A stretch of DNA of 64,000 bases from Tragulus kanchil (GCA_022376925.1 JAIOJX010000031.1:134620854-134684853); one strand, 5' to 3'; positions 1 to 15,046 are shown, counted from the first letter of the stretch. Notes: generated by a model from the letters alone, not told the origin. Numbers and translations are program-made.

Positions 1-179
1 TGAGTCATATAGCAACTGCCCACTGACTGTCTGTTTTACATATGATAGTGTATGCGTTTTCATGCTACTCACTCCATTATTCCCATCCTCTCGTTCCCAC
101 TGCCTGCCCATGTCTCTTTAGTGCCCTAGAAGTTTTTCTACTCTTATGTTAATAGTTTCAGTAGTAGGAAGATTGTTAA

Positions 180-184
<5 letters not shown>

Positions 185-213
<29 letters not shown>
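185..213. repeat. (TG)n microsatellite
   Basis: A run of about 14 uninterrupted TG dinucleotides, a simple-sequence repeat in the intron upstream of the KRAB pseudo-exon. Confidence 0.95.
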
Positions 214-216
<3 letters not shown>

Positions 217-239
217 CATTTATAATGACCTTGTATGCT

Positions 240-1025
240 GATCTCTGTTCATCTTAAATATTTTTCAGGTTTTCTCAAGTATCCTTCTGTCAGTATCTTT
301 TCAGTGTCCTCTGTTACTTTACCATTTGATTCTGAAGCTTCAATTCTAGACCCTAGCCTTCTGAGTTTAGCTGCTTGCTGTGTCATTTCTTAGCTCTTTG
401 ACTTGGGTCAAGATTCTCAGAGGGTTTCTGAGTTGGTTTTCTCCTCGAGAAGATGGGAACAGATCTTTCTCAAAGAAACTGTCATGTTGCTGACAAGTTC
501 ATACCTGTAAGGCACATTAAAGAGTAATTAGTAATTATCCTAATGTTTAGAATAATACTATAATCAATTAGAGTAATAAGAAATATTCTAAAGTGTTTAG
601 TGATTATTGTTTCTATCATCGTCATTGAAGATGTTCACTTTTCTTTGTGGAGTCATTGTGGACATTTTCTGTCTCAAGATGCCACTCAGCGTAGCTTGTC
701 CAGAGACTGGCTTTCTTTCAGGGTGTAGAACATAGTCTCACACTTCTGCTGCATAGTCAGTCCATTTGTTTTTTTCTTTAAATATATGTTTATCATAGAT
801 TTTCCACAAAGATGACAAATCCTTATTAATTGGAAGATAATCATAAAGTCTTTTGGAAAAGCAGAAAAAGTTAAAATTAGAGACACTTCATGTCTCGAAA
901 TACATCTACATGGACTGTTAGAAAGCATACTTCCACCAAATCATGACTTACCCTTACTCTTTTCCTTTGTGTGAGGATAAGGACTCTCCTCGTGGCCCTG
1001 TGGTGAAAATATGTTTTCATTTCAG
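240..1025 (+). other. intron segment paralogous to the later KRAB intron
   Basis: This non-coding stretch aligns by eye, with substitutions and indels, to about 20030-21778, the sequence just upstream of the intact KRAB exon. The shared order of blocks (a CCCTCTGAGTT-like block, a GAAGGGAATAGATC-like block, and the TTTGTGTGA...TTTTCATTTCAG acceptor region) indicates an old segmental duplication of a KRAB-containing unit. No coding sequence is seen in it. Confidence 0.7.
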
Positions 1026-1149
1026 GAACAGTTGACCTTTGAAGATGTGACCATCAAATTCACTCAGAAGGAGTGGGAATGCCTAGACCCTGCTTAGAGG
1101 GACTTGTACAGGGACATGATGGTGGAGACCCTCTGAAAGCTGTTCTTGG
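1026..1149 (+). pseudogene. KRAB-A box pseudo-exon
   Basis: The exon follows a good acceptor (TTTTCATTTCAG) and translates as a KRAB-A box starting EQLTFEDVTIKFTQKEWECL. A codon that is CAG in the intact paralogue is TAG here, and a second in-frame stop (CTC TGA AAG) lies where TAC AGG AAC is expected. A donor-like GTGAGC follows, giving about 124 nt against 127 in the intact exon at 21779. KRAB-A normally recruits TRIM28/KAP1; this copy cannot encode a full box. It pairs naturally with the decayed finger exon at 5959. The upstream start exon is not in the window. Confidence 0.88.
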
Positions 1150-1185
1150 GTGAGCATAACTTCCGTCCAGAGCAGGGATTTGCCT

Positions 1186-3324
1186 TTGCATTTTCTGCTG
1201 TCTGCCTCTTGAAAGGTCCTGTTCTTTTGATCTGAATGCCCCGTGGACTCAGATGTGATATGGCATCAGGGGCTTAAACTGACCCTCTCTGTAGATACTG
1301 TACCCATTTCATATTCCAGAGCCTAATTTTGCATAAAGCTCAATGGCAAACTTTTTATTTGCAAACTTAAAAAAAAAATTAACCAATTTCCCATTTTTCA
1401 ACCTTCTGGCCTTTGACTGAGTGTTTCTAGGAAGAGAGCTATGTATCTGCATATTACATGATTCTGTATGCATTTAGAAAGGTGTGGTGGATGAATTTGT
1501 GAAATATTTTCCAGAGCCACCTGTAATGTCCTCACTTCTTAGCTGAACAAAGAGCTGGAATTTTCGGAAAACCCCTCCAACTTTTTTTTTTTTTTTTTCT
1601 GTTTCAATAATCAGGAATTTCTGTTTTTTTTTTCATGATCTCCTTTTGGAGTAAGAAGAGCACTGGACTGTGGTGAGTGATATGACAATATCTCAAAACC
1701 AAATGGGTGGGAACATATGAAATGGGTGAGCTCAGATGGGATCTCAGGAAGACAGAGGAAGCCAGAACATAAACTCTTTTGAGGGTAGAAAGTTTTGGGG
1801 AGAACGGGGAGAGCCCAAGTTCATTTTTTCGAGAGTCTCAGAGGAAATTTTTTGCCTTGAATTACTATTCTGTCTTTTATTATGTAAAGTGTAACTTTCA
1901 CCCTCCAGTGTTGCTCTTAAGTCCTAGATAAACATGATCTCCAGTGCTCCCCATCTAGCGTTTGTAACCTTGAGGAGGATGACGCAAGCTCATTTATTGC
2001 GCTCTCTTGCCACGTAATTTCCTTCTAGTCTTCTTTTTTTTTTTCTGGCCACTTCTATTGGTCTTTCATTTATTCATTTCCACCCATCTTTGTTCTTTGG
2101 CCTGTGTAGACCTCCCATCACAGTGGCCTCTTTCATTGCAGAGCACCAGCTCTGGGCGCATGCGCTCCAGAGCTCCAGCTGGGTAGTTGGACACATCGGT
2201 CCAGCTGCTGGCACGTGGGATCTTCCCAGGCCAGGGATAGACCGCCCTTGCATTTTCTGCTGTCTGCCTCTTGAAAGGTCCTGTTCTTTTGATCTGAATG
2301 CCCCGTGGACTCAGATGTGATATGGCATCAGGGGCTTAAACTGACCCTCTCTGTAGATACTGTACCCATTTCATATTCCAGAGCCTAATTTTGCATAAAG
2401 CTCAATGGCAAACTTTTTATTTGCAAACTTAAAAAAAAAATTAACCAATTTCCCATTTTTCAACCTTCTGGCCTTTGACTGAGTGTTTCTAGGAAGAGAG
2501 CTATGTATCTGCATATTACATGATTCTGTATGCATTTAGAAAGGTGTGGTGGATGAATTTGTGAAATATTTTCCAGAGCCACCTGTAATGTCCTCACTTC
2601 TTAGCTGAACAAAGAGCTGGAATTTTCGGAAAACCCCTCCAACTTTTTTTTTTTTTTTTTCTGTTTCAATAATCAGGAATTTCTGTTTTTGATTTCATGA
2701 TCTCCTTTTTGGAGTAAGAAGAGCACTGGACTGTGGTGAGTGATATGACAATATCTCAAAACCAAATGGGTGGGAACATATGAAATGGGTGAGCTCAGAT
2801 GGGATCTCAGGAAGACAGAGGAAGCCAGAACATAAACTCTTTTGAGGGTAGAAAGTTTTGGGGAGAACGGGGAGAGCCCAAGTTCATTTTTTCGAGAGTC
2901 TCAGAGGAAATTTTTTGCCTTGAATTACTATTCTGTCTTTTATTATGTAAAGTGTAACTTTCACCCTCCAGTGTTGCTCTTAAGTCCTAGATAAACATGA
3001 TCTCCAGTGCTCCCCATCTAGCGTTTGTAACCTTGAGGAGGATGACGCAAGCTCATTTATTGCGCTCTCTTGCCACGTAATTTCCTTCTAGTCTTCTTTT
3101 TTTTTTTCTGGCCACTTCTATTGGTCTTTCATTTATTCATTTCCACCCATCTTTGTTCTTTGGCCTGTGTAGACCTCCCATCACAGTGGCCTCTTTCATT
3201 GCAGAGCACCAGCTCTGGGCGCATGTGCTCCCGAGCTCCCACTTGGTAGTTAGACACATCGGTCCAGCTGCTCCGGGGCACGTGGGATCTTCCCAGGCCA
3301 GGGATAGAACCGGCGTCCCTTGCA
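1186..3324. repeat. adjacent duplication D1 (1186-2247 / 2248-3324)
   Basis: Two near-identical neighbours at offset about 1062. The joint falls inside a SINE; TTGCA is shared by both sides of the joint. Copy 1 ends with a SINE cut at the point where copy 2 continues to its normal end. It holds KRAB-downstream intron and the SINE, no exon. Confidence 0.95.
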
Positions 3325-3380
3325 CTGAAAGGCGGTGTTCTTACTCACTGAACCACCAGGGAAGCCCTCCTTCTATTCTT
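3083..3380 (-). mobile_element. tRNA-derived ruminant SINE (Bov-tA type, long-tail variant)
   Basis: Reverse complement begins GGGCTTCCCTGGTGGTTCAG, with the pol III box-B-like CGGTTCTATCCC region, then a body ending in a tail that reads AAAGAACAAAGATGGGTGGA before an A-rich end. Flanks CCTTCTAGTCTT and CCTTCTATTCTT look like a slightly diverged target-site duplication. A truncated copy of the same element sits at 2032-2247 because of duplication D1. Confidence 0.85.
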
Positions 3381-3699
3381 GATTGTACTGGATGCTTAGT
3401 TCTTAGTCCATCCACATCAGAGCTGATGCCTCTGGAGTCCCACCCCTGAGCCTAGCCAGGTTTGATCAGAATTGTTCTATGTGCGGGCATAATCAAGATG
3501 TAGAAAAACTGGCTGCTGTGTATTTCATATGGCACCTCAGAACCTGCTGTAACCCTGTCTTTTCAAGGGGTGCCTTTTGTAAGGTTTTCAGCAGTTTTTA
3601 AAATTTGCAGTGTTTCAATCTTTCCTGCTACGTGTAACACATATTTAAATATTTTGAAATACTGTTTAATGATATTTTAATGGAATTATTTTCTCAGTT

Positions 3700-3990
3700 T
3701 TATCTTGTTCATTTCTAAGGTTTTTGCACTCTTTCATTACTTCTAGCAGGGTTTTTTTTTTGTTAACGGAATCTTTATGGTTTTGTATGTGTTGTATCCT
3801 GTCAGGGATAATTCTGCTTCCTTTGCTATCACGATGCCTTTTTCTGCCTCTGTGTTCTTTTTAGGATTTCTGGAATTATGTTTTTAGAAATACTGAGAGC
3901 AGGTGTCCTTGTCTTGTTCCAGACTTAGAGGAAAAGCTTTCATTCTTTCATTATTGAGTTATAATGAGAGCTCTGAGGTAGTGCTGCATT
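3700..3990 (-). mobile_element. old L1 ORF2 fragment
   Basis: Antisense-L1-like sequence (blocks resembling GATGCCTTTTTCTGCCTC and CAGGTGTCCTTGTCTTGTTCC) without open frames. Assigned from similarity to the recurrent antisense ORF2 pattern also seen at 25940-26600. Boundaries are approximate. Confidence 0.6.
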
Positions 3991-4515
3991 GAAACATGGC
4001 TTTCAGCCATAGTCCTCTTATCTGTTCTGAGCAGAGAACATAGATCAAATATAAAGAGGTTGAAAGTCTGTGTGACTGTGACTCAGTGATACCAAATAAA
4101 CAGAAATGTTGGAGTTTGGACCAGAGAAACGCTTATCATTCAAAGAGGCACCAATGAGGAAGATGTTAGATCTCTTGATAGATTTGCCTCAAATCCATTT
4201 CCAATGGCCATCAAGGATGTGAGACCTTTGAAAGTAAAAGGAGAGAAGGGAGAACAGTGTCTATGGTCCCAGCTTCTCCGTGAGACCTCAGCTGTTGTCA
4301 TGCATTCCTCCTGATTATTCTGTAGGTTCCTGCAAAACAAGTGCCTAAATCAGGATTTTGTGTTGGCTTACGTTCCTTCCAAGAGAAAGCAAAAGCAGTA
4401 GCTGTGATATTTATTATTTACTTAGAACTCATCTGACAGCTTAAGAATTTCACTTCTCATTTGACCTTCTGAGTGGCATCAGTTTTCTCAGTCCTCTAGG
4501 AACCACTGTTCCCTA

Positions 4516-4853
4516 AGTCATACTCGACTTTTGGGAGACACAATGGACTGTTATCTGCCAGGTTCCTTCTTTCCATTGGATTTCCCAGGCAAGAATACTA
4601 GAGTGGATTACCATTTCCTTCTCCAGGGAATCTTCTTGACTCAGGGATCAAACCTGTGTCTCCTACATTGGCAGGCGTATTCTTTACAACTGAGCAACCA
4701 GGGAAGCCCATGGTGATTCAGACAGTAAAGAATCCGCCTGTTATGTGGGAAACCTGTGTTCGATTCCTGGGCTGGGAAGATCCCTTGGAGAAGGGAAAGG
4801 CTACCCACTCTAGTATTCTTGCCTTGAGAATTCCGTTGCTCATCCATGAGCCC
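4516..4853. mobile_element. head-to-head pair of ART2A/Bov-A-type SINEs
   Basis: 4516-4709 is a SINE in minus orientation (head CCAGGGAAGCCC at 4698-4709). It is followed immediately by a plus-oriented one (4710-4853, TGGTGATTCAGACAGTAAAG, then the BovB-type stretch ending near TCTAGTATTCTTGCC). The heads are fused with no spacer, so the pair forms a long imperfect palindrome. Confidence 0.8.
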
Positions 4854-5386
4854 AAAAAGTGTTGGCCAAAAAAAATTTTTTTTGAAAAAAAAGTTGGGCA
4901 CTATTAGTGGCTGATAAGAGAACTGGAGAATTTTTTTAATGTATTAATTTCTAAGTGTTATTTCCAGATGATGGTTGTTCAGCACATATTATGCAATATA
5001 ATTGACATGTACTACTTACTAGTGTTATAAAATGCCTTTTCTATGTAAGTACTTAGTTTTATAGCAATTTTGAAAAAATGCGTTGTTTTCTTAATTGTGT
5101 TTTCGGGAATCTTCACTTCCTCTATGCTATATATTTGTTTTATAATTCTGAACAGGTGATTACTTAGATTATATCTTGGGAGAGCCTACTTTGGATTGTT
5201 TACCGCAAAAGTGTATTTTCAGTTGTTAATGTTTCTTTGTATATAGTTAAGTATGCCAAATATATCTATAGTATTATATTTCTTCTCCAGTTAATTGCAT
5301 GTTTACAATTAATTACTATGGTCTTTGGGGTCATGGTGGAAAAATACTTTTTCTCTGAGAGGTGACTTTTATCCATTGAGTTTTTT

Positions 5387-5731
5387 TGTCATAGGTGTTT
5401 TTTTTTTTTTTTTTTTAAGATTTATTTATTTATTTTGGGCGGGGGTCAGGTTGGGGAGGGAGGGGAGCGGGCGGGCCACTTCTATTGGTCTTCCATTTCT
5501 CTGTTTTTCATCCGTCTTTGTTCTTTGGCTCCTGCGGGCCTCCCATCGCGGTGGCGTCAGTTGTCGCAGAGCGCCAGCTCTGGGCGCATGCGCTCCAGAG
5601 CTCCGGCTCGGTGATTGGACACATCGGTCCAGCCGCTCTTCCCAGGCCAGGGATGGAACCGGCGCCCCTTGCACTGCAAGGCGGTGTCCTTATCCACTGG
5701 ACCACTAGGGGAAGCCCTGTCATAGGTGTTT
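5387..5731 (-). mobile_element. full-length Bov-tA-type SINE with 14-bp TSD
   Basis: The element occupies 5401-5717 in minus orientation: poly-T, a GC-rich tail (GGGCGGGGGTCAGG), the body, and the head CCACTAGGGGAAGCCC. The flanks 5387-5400 and 5718-5731 are both TGTCATAGGTGTTT, a perfect 14-bp target-site duplication. That marks a complete and young insertion. Confidence 0.95.
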
Positions 5732-5958
5732 GAAACTAGACTACCCTAAAAGTAATCAGAGTTATATTTGCTCACTCTTCCTTTAGTTAAGTATTGCATT
5801 CTTTGACTGTTCATAAAAATTGTAAGATCATGTTTGGGAAGTTTAACAGCTGTGCTTGCAATAAGTATTACTTTGGATGTAATATCATGTATTCAACATG
5901 AAACATTTACTTGCAATTTGTAGTGAACAAGATACCTCTGCGTGTTTATGTCTTGTAG

Positions 5959-8692
<2,734 letters not shown>

Positions 8693-8700
8693 GGCAGCCA

Positions 8701-9640
8701 TGTGACGCCCAGTGCTGTTCCTTGTTAAATTCAAGTCCGATGGAAAGGGTGCGCTTCCCGTCCCGGGCGTGTGGTTCTGTCGCCAGCCTAGGAAGCGGGA
8801 GGGTCAGGAGAGGCAGAGGCAAAGCGACCGAGAAATAACTAAAACTGAGGAGAAAAGCATCAGAGAGAATCAATGGGAACGTAGCGAGTGGCCGGGAGAG
8901 TTGCAGAGGGGTAGTACAGTGAAAGAGATTAAGCCTTGGAAATAGCAAGTGAGTAAAATCGATAAGCATTAAGAAATTAATAAGCCAAATGTCCAGGGGT
9001 GGGGAAACAACACAGGGAGAAGCGTCGTGTCTCAGGAATGGGAGGGGCGAGGCGAAAGGCGATGAGGGACGTCAGAGGTGGCGGGTCCCTAACAGGATTG
9101 TGGCGGGCTTTGAGTCCATGCCCCTGGGGCAGTTTTTAAATTGTGTTTGCCCCTGGTTAGAGCTGGGCGCATGGCTTCAAGTTTCAGTCTGAAGTGACCA
9201 GTTGAATCATGGTGCTGTCAAAGGCCAAAAGGTAAGGAACCGAGGGAGAAAGAAGAGCTGGAAGGAAAGGTAGCCACCTGAGGTGCCAGAGAGTGGGCAA
9301 AAGGGGCAGTAACAGGGAGAGAAGTGGTGTAATCTGGAGGGTGGAGCAGGAGCTGAAATGGGGGAAGAAAGGGGCAAACACCCGTACAGTTTTCAAAGAC
9401 TCAACTTAGAAAGAAAGAGCATTTGGAGGGGGAAGGAAATGCAGCAGGCTACGACAGGCCACGTGTGAGGGAGGAAATCGAGAAGAGGGCAGGAACAGCA
9501 GGAGAGCCAATGGGAAGAAAAAGACACAGAGCCCGAGCTGAAATAGGGAGATAGGCGAACAGAATGGAGTGGAAATACATGGCCCTTCCAGTAGAGGAGC
9601 AAGCCAGATCCAGGTGTGGTGAGTTTCTTGGATGAGGATG
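8701..9640. other. purine-rich intron sequence, nothing coding recognised
   Basis: G/A-rich sequence (many AGGAGA, GGGAGA runs) downstream of the CpG island, consistent with the first intron of the + gene. Open frames here carry no recognisable motif. Confidence 0.5.
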
Positions 9641-9641
9641 A

Positions 9642-11825
9642 GAATTGCAAAACTCCTGTCTGTAAGGCTGGTGCCTTTGTGCTACTATTTGTGTCAGAAG
9701 ATAACTTCCATTTGCATACCCTGTTGAGTTGGGGACAGTAGCTTGATGCACTCGGTTGTGAATGACCCCCTTCCCATTTTCTATCATGGGTAGAGGTCAG
9801 AAGAAGAAACCTGGGAAAAGAAATGACTGTCACTGTATGGCAGCTTTCTTTTCTTTTTTTTCCTTTTAATTTAGTTTTTGGCTGTGTTGAGTCTTATGTG
9901 TTGTGAACGTACTTTTCTCTAGTTGCAGTGAGGGGGGCTACTCTTTCTTGGCAATGTGTGGGTTTCTCATTGCAGTGACTTCCCGTGTGGAGCACAAGCT
10001 CTAGTCCCACCGGCTTCAGTAATTGCAACTCGTGGGCTCAGGAGTTACAGCTCCTAGGTTTAGTAGCTAGCACTTGTGGGATCTCCTTGGACCAGAGATC
10101 GAACCCATGTCACCTGCATTGTTAGGCAGATTCTTATCCACTGTACCACTATATGGAAGCGTTTAAAAGGATTTTTTTTTTTAACAGATTTACATTTTCT
10201 TCTTATTGTATGGTCCTTTTTGTAGCTTGGAATTGGTCTTAGTCATTCAGGTTCTTTTCTTATAAATCATTTTTAACTTCAGAAATAAGCTTTTCTAGTC
10301 TCAAGTATCCTGCTATTATCCTATTTAAAATATGATTATTCTCAGTGGTTTTTTTTTTCTAAACGTGACAGATTTTTAGATTAAAATAATTCACAAATTT
10401 CTTTTTTCTTCCAAAATTTTTTCAGGTTTAGTTCTTGCCTGAGTGCTTTCTTCCCTTCATCTCATACATTTGGAACTTTCTTTGGTAAGTAGTAAATCAT
10501 CTTAGACTATATTGTAGCATACTTAGCAAAGATGTCAATGATTTTTTATATTAACAGTCAAAACCTAGTTTCTCAGTTCTAATCAAGCAGATGAACCTGA
10601 AGCCTATTATACAGAGTGAAGTAAGTCAGAAAGAGACAGATACTGTATATCAACACATATATATGAAATTTAGAACAGTGGTACCAATGATCCTATACTC
10701 AGGGCAGCAAAAGAGACGCAGATATAAAGGATGGGGAATTGCAAAACTCCGGTGTGTAAGGCTGGTGCCTTTGTGCTACTATTTGTGTCAGAAGATAACT
10801 TCCATTTGCATACCCTGTTGAGTTGGGGACAGTAGCTTGATGCACTCGGTTGTGAATGACCCCCTTCCCATTTTCTATCATGGGTAGAGGTCAGAAGAAG
10901 AAACCTGGGAAAAGAAATGACTGTCACTGTATGGCAGCTTTCTTTTCTTTTTTTTCCTTTTAATTTAGTTTTTGGCTGTGTTGAGTCTTATGTGTTGTGA
11001 ACGTACTTTTCTCTAGTTGCAGTGAGGGGGGCTACTCTTTCTTGGCAATGTGTGGGTTTCTCATTGCAGTGACTTCCCGTGTGGAGCACAAGCTCTAGTC
11101 CCACCGGCTTCAGTAATTGCAACTCGTGGGCTCAGGAGTTACAGCTCCTAGGTTTAGTAGCTAGCACTTGTGGGATCTCCTTGGACCAGAGATCGAACCC
11201 ATGTCACCTGCATTGTTAGGCAGATTCTTATCCACTGTACCACTATATGGAAGCGTTTAAAAGGATTTTTTTTTTTAACAGATTTACATTTTCTTCTTAT
11301 TGTATGGTCCTTTTTGTAGCTTGGAATTGGTCTTAGTCATTCAGGTTCTTTTCTTATAAATCATTTTTAACTTCAGAAATAAGCTTTTCTAGTCTCAAGT
11401 ATCCTGCTATTATCCTATTTAAAATATGATTATTCTCAGTGGTTTTTTTTCTAAACGTGACAGATTTTAGATTAAAATAATTCACAAATTTCTTTTTTCT
11501 TCCAAAATTTTTTCAGGTTTAGTTCTTGCCTGAGTGCTTTCTTCCCTTCATCTCATACATTTGGAACTTTCTTTGGTAAGTAGTAAATCATCTTAGACTA
11601 TATTGTAGCATACTTAGCAAAGATGTCAATGATTTTTTATATTAACAGTCAAAACCTAGTTTCTCAGTTCTAATCAAGCAGATGAACCTGAAGCCTATTA
11701 TACAGAGTGAAGTAAGTCAGAAAGAGACAGATACTGTATATCAACACATATATATGAAATTTAGAACAGTGGTACCAATGATCCTATACTCAGGGCAGCA
11801 AAAGAGACGCAGATATAAAGGATGG
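9642..11825. repeat. adjacent duplication D3 (9642-10735 / 10736-11825)
   Basis: Offset 1091-1094. The joint shares AGGATG between the end of copy 1 and the upstream flank of copy 2. Copies differ at homopolymers (T-run near 10350 and 11446). Each copy includes a CHR-2 SINE and an L1 3' fragment. Confidence 0.95.
9855..10163 (-). mobile_element. CHR-2-type SINE (copy at 10949-11257)
   Basis: The long tRNA-derived artiodactyl SINE in minus orientation: TTTTGGCTGTGTTGAGTCTT start, repeated CTAGTTGCAGTGAGGGGGGC, GAACCCATGTCACCTGCATT box region, and CCACTGTACCACTATATGGAAG at its head. It is diverged and so older than the Bov-tA copies with perfect TSDs. Confidence 0.8.
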
Positions 11826-11860
11826 ACTTTTGGACTCAGTGGGAGAAGTCAAGGGTGGGA
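11650..11860 (+). mobile_element. L1 3'-end fragment (copy at 10560-10735)
   Basis: Sequence from ATGAACCTGAAGCCTATTAT through GAAGTAAGTCAGAAAGAGAC resembles the very end of artiodactyl L1 ORF2 and its 3' UTR in plus orientation. The 66- and 76-residue open frames are remnants of this, not genes. Confidence 0.7.
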
Positions 11861-11879
11861 TGATTTGAGAGAACTGTAC

Positions 11880-12377
11880 TGAACCTTGTACTTTACTATA
11901 TGTAAGACAGGTGGCCAGAGCAAGTTCCATGCAGGAAGTAGAGCACCCAGAGCTGGTGCTCTGGGGTGGCCCAGAGGGTAGGGAGGGGAGTGGGAGTGGG
12001 GTTTAGGGTTGGAGTGGGGACACTTGTATACCTGTGGTCCAGAGACATATTTTCAACTGTGGTAAAACAAAGACATTTGTGTGTGTGTGTTCATGTGTGC
12101 ACACACAAATGGATATTTCTGATCTCAGCTCCTTATCAGAAAATACCAGAGGTATGACATTAGATCTTCTGATTAAAGGCATTTCTTTGAGAAGCTGGAA
12201 GAATAAAAAAGAACGTCTAACACGTTTTATAAGATAAAGCCAACAAAATAAAATGCTTCATTCTTTCCTTTCAAAAGAAAAGAAAAAGAAAAAAAACCAC
12301 CTAGTTTAACTGGTTAGTCTAGTGGTCTGTTTTCTCTGATCACATTGAGCCACAAAATGATATGAAGATGTTTCCCT
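11880..12377. other. intronic sequence, no gene seen
   Basis: Contains a short GT/CA-rich stretch near 12078-12110 and an AAAGAAAAGAAAAAGAAAAAA purine run near 12275. No exon, RNA gene or complete repeat was recognised. Confidence 0.5.
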
Positions 12378-14508
12378 CAGGCCCGTTTTTGAGTCTTCTC
12401 TGCAAATGAGGAAGGATGGGCTGGGTTGACCTGGAAGCCTCCAGCTGAACCCCTCTATTCATGGTGTAAAAACTTGCTCAGATCTTATTTCTCAGCTGAC
12501 ACTTTACATTTGTTTTGTGTGCTGGGGGATATATATTTGCAATTCTGTATTTTTTTTTCCTAAACTTTTATTTTACTTTTAACTTTTAAAGAGTTTTGTT
12601 GTTTACAGATATGTATGTTCCCAGATTAGTCATATGTATATCCCCCCATCCGCAATTCTGTATTTTTAAACTCTTACTGCGGTCTTCTGATAAGGGAGAA
12701 TTACCTTCTTGATAGCAGTTTGACCCAGCCTTGAAAGAGGAGTTTCTTTTGCTCAGGCACATGCCGAAGGTTCCTGGTGTTAAATGGGTGAAATGGAATG
12801 AGGGATGAAGACAAGAGTTGGCCCACTCGCCCTTCAGCCTCCTTGTTCATTATTCACTGCTTTATTCAGCTCAGACCTTCTCCACCGGCTTTCATTTGTT
12901 CCCAGGACAGGACCTTGACTCCTCCCTGTGACTCCACAGCCCTCTGTCAGCCTCAGGGCCCTGTTAGTGTCTCCAGCTTCATCCCGGGAGCTGACTGTTG
13001 GCTAATGTTTCAGCCTGTCCTGGTTTCATTTACTCAAAACCATTTCTGTCTGACATTGTAGATCCTGTTCTCACTTTTAAGTCACCATGGCTCAGTCTCT
13101 TTGTCACCCTTTAAGTCTGTGCTCAGAGAGGCCTCCCTATCCCCTCCTAATAACCTCTGTCACGTTACCAGGTAACTTACTCCACTGTGATGATTGTTCA
13201 CAGTGGATACATCTGTCAAACACATGTCAGAAGACATCTCCAGAGAAGAAAGAGGAAACTACATATAAATGTGCACCCTACCTTTTTACCATTTTTATAG
13301 TTACACCTTAGTAAGACTTGGAAACAAAAGCAAAGTGGGAGTGCCTGCTCTGAGTGGTGCTCAGTCCGGGTTTCACATTTGATTCTTGAGGCATTTTTCA
13401 TACACGTGTTTTGTATCCTCTGACCAGAGCCCATTTGTTGTCAAAAACCAAATCCAGTCAGGCCCGTTTTGAGTCTTCTCTGCAAATGAGGAAGGATGGG
13501 CTGGGTTGACCTGGAAGCCTCCAGCTGAACCCCTCTATTCATGGTGTAAAACTTGCTCAGATCTTATTTCTCAGCTGACACTTTACATTTGTTTTGTGTG
13601 CTGGGGGATATATATTTGCAATTCTGTATTTTTTTTTCCTAAACTTTTATTTTACTTTTAACTTTTAAAGAGTTTTGTTGTTTACAGATATGTATGTTCC
13701 CAGATTAGTCATATGTATATCCCCCCATCCGCAATTCTGTATTTTTAAACTCTTACTGCGGTCTTCTGATAAGGGAGAATTACCTTCTTGATAGCAGTTT
13801 GACCCAGCCTTGAAAGAGGAGTTTCTTTTGCTCAGGCACATGCCGAAGGTTCCTGGTGTTAAATGGGTGAAATGGAATGAGGGATGAAGACAAGAGTTGG
13901 CCCACTCGCCCTTCAGCCTCCTTGTTCATTATTCACTGCTTTATTCAGCTCAGACCTTCTCCACCGGCTTTCATTTGTTCCCAGGACAGGACCTTGACTC
14001 CTCCCTGTGACTCCACAGCCCTCTGTCAGCCTCAGGGCCCTGTTAGTGTCTCCAGCTTCATCCCGGGAGCTGACTGTTGGCTAATGTTTCAGCCTGTCCT
14101 GGTTTCATTTACTCAAAACCATTTCTGTCTGACATTGTAGATCCTGTTCTCACTTTTAAGTCACCATGGCTCAGTCTCTTTGTCACCCTTTAAGTCTGTG
14201 CTCAGAGAGGCCTCCCTATCCCCTCCTAATAACCTCTGTCACGTTACCAGGTAACTTACTCCACTGTGATGATTGTTCACAGTGGATACATCTGTCAAAC
14301 ACATGTCAGAAGACATCTCCAGAGAAGAAAGAGGAAACTACATATAAATGTGCACCCTACCTTTTTACCATTTTTATAGTTACACCTTAGTAAGACTTGG
14401 AAACAAAAGCAAAGTGGGAGTGCCTGCTCTGAGTGGTGCTCAGTCCGGGTTTCACATTTGATTCTTGAGGCATTTTTCATACACGTGTTTTGTATCCTCT
14501 GACCAGAG
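12378..14508. repeat. adjacent duplication D4 (12378-13429 / 13459-14508)
   Basis: Offset 1081. A 29-base filler (13430-13458) separates the copies and matches neither flank. Each copy contains an L1 3'-end fragment (12550-12645 and 13631-13725) recognisable by AGAGTTTTGTTGTTTACAGA. Open frames of 87 and 74 residues are repeated exactly and have no recognisable domain. Confidence 0.95.
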
Positions 14509-14807
14509 ATTCCCCTTCAGGTAGTTGTGTTGGTTCACAGCTCAATAAATGAGGGGCTCCATGTGATTCCAGTCAGGATCCCTCACTGAGCATCGTGACT
14601 CTGAGTCCTCTCATTCCTGAGAGCGGAGATCTGGGCTGATGGGGCGGGGCTCTGCTCTGCCTGGGGTTGGATCAGGTCGTGGACTGTGACCTGAAGGGGT
14701 TGGTCATGTCAGCTGAAGTGCCCGTGCTGCTGTGTCCATGAGGACTCACCAGGAGGGGAGTGTGATCTGAGGGAATGTGTGGGAAAACTCAGTGTTGCTC
14801 TCTGTAG

Positions 14808-14869
14808 GACTTGACTGTCCTAAGTCCGTCTTGAGACGGTGGCCAACAGAGGACCATCTATTCCACATG
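14808..14869 (+). other. candidate 5' UTR exon (copy at 15935-15996)
   Basis: Bounded by acceptor TTGCTCTCTGTAG and donor ATG|GTGAGG, 62 nt, lying 90 bases before the start exon. The spacing and signals suit a non-coding exon of the same gene, but only splice-site appearance supports it. Confidence 0.4.
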
Positions 14870-14960
14870 GTGAGGCCTTCCCTGTTTGTGTGCTTGTGGT
14901 ACAGGAAGTGAGGATGTTTGTTCTAAGCAGTAAACAGCATGTTTTCAACTTGTATTATAG

Positions 14961-15046
14961 ACTTCTGAAAACTCTGATTGCCTGAGGAAGAAGCCCTGAA
15001 GATGAGGAAGAGGAAAGAGAAGGAGTCAGGAATGGCTTTTTCTCAG
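14961..15046 (+). CDS. KRAB-ZNF start exon (coding 15032-15046, possibly from 15002)
   Basis: First coding exon of the intact plus-strand KRAB zinc-finger gene. The acceptor GTTTTCAACTTGTATTATAG ends at 14960 and the donor CAG|GTGAAG begins at 15047. ATG at 15032 gives M-A-F-S-Q in phase 0. An in-frame ATG at 15002 would add ten residues (MRKRKEKESG). The KRAB exon begins with GAA CAA TTG in phase 0, so the junction reads [12 protein letters not shown], the standard KZNF arrangement. Assembly to the 11-finger exon predicts about 518 residues, or 528 from the upstream ATG. No family symbol is assigned, because KZNFs in ruminant clusters need orthology analysis. Confidence 0.8.

Noticed and set aside
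13087..13311. ATG at 13087 in good Kozak context as an alternative KZNF start exon
   Set aside because: No donor in phase with the KRAB exon follows, and the frame has no similarity to KZNF leaders; the exon at 14961 fits much better.
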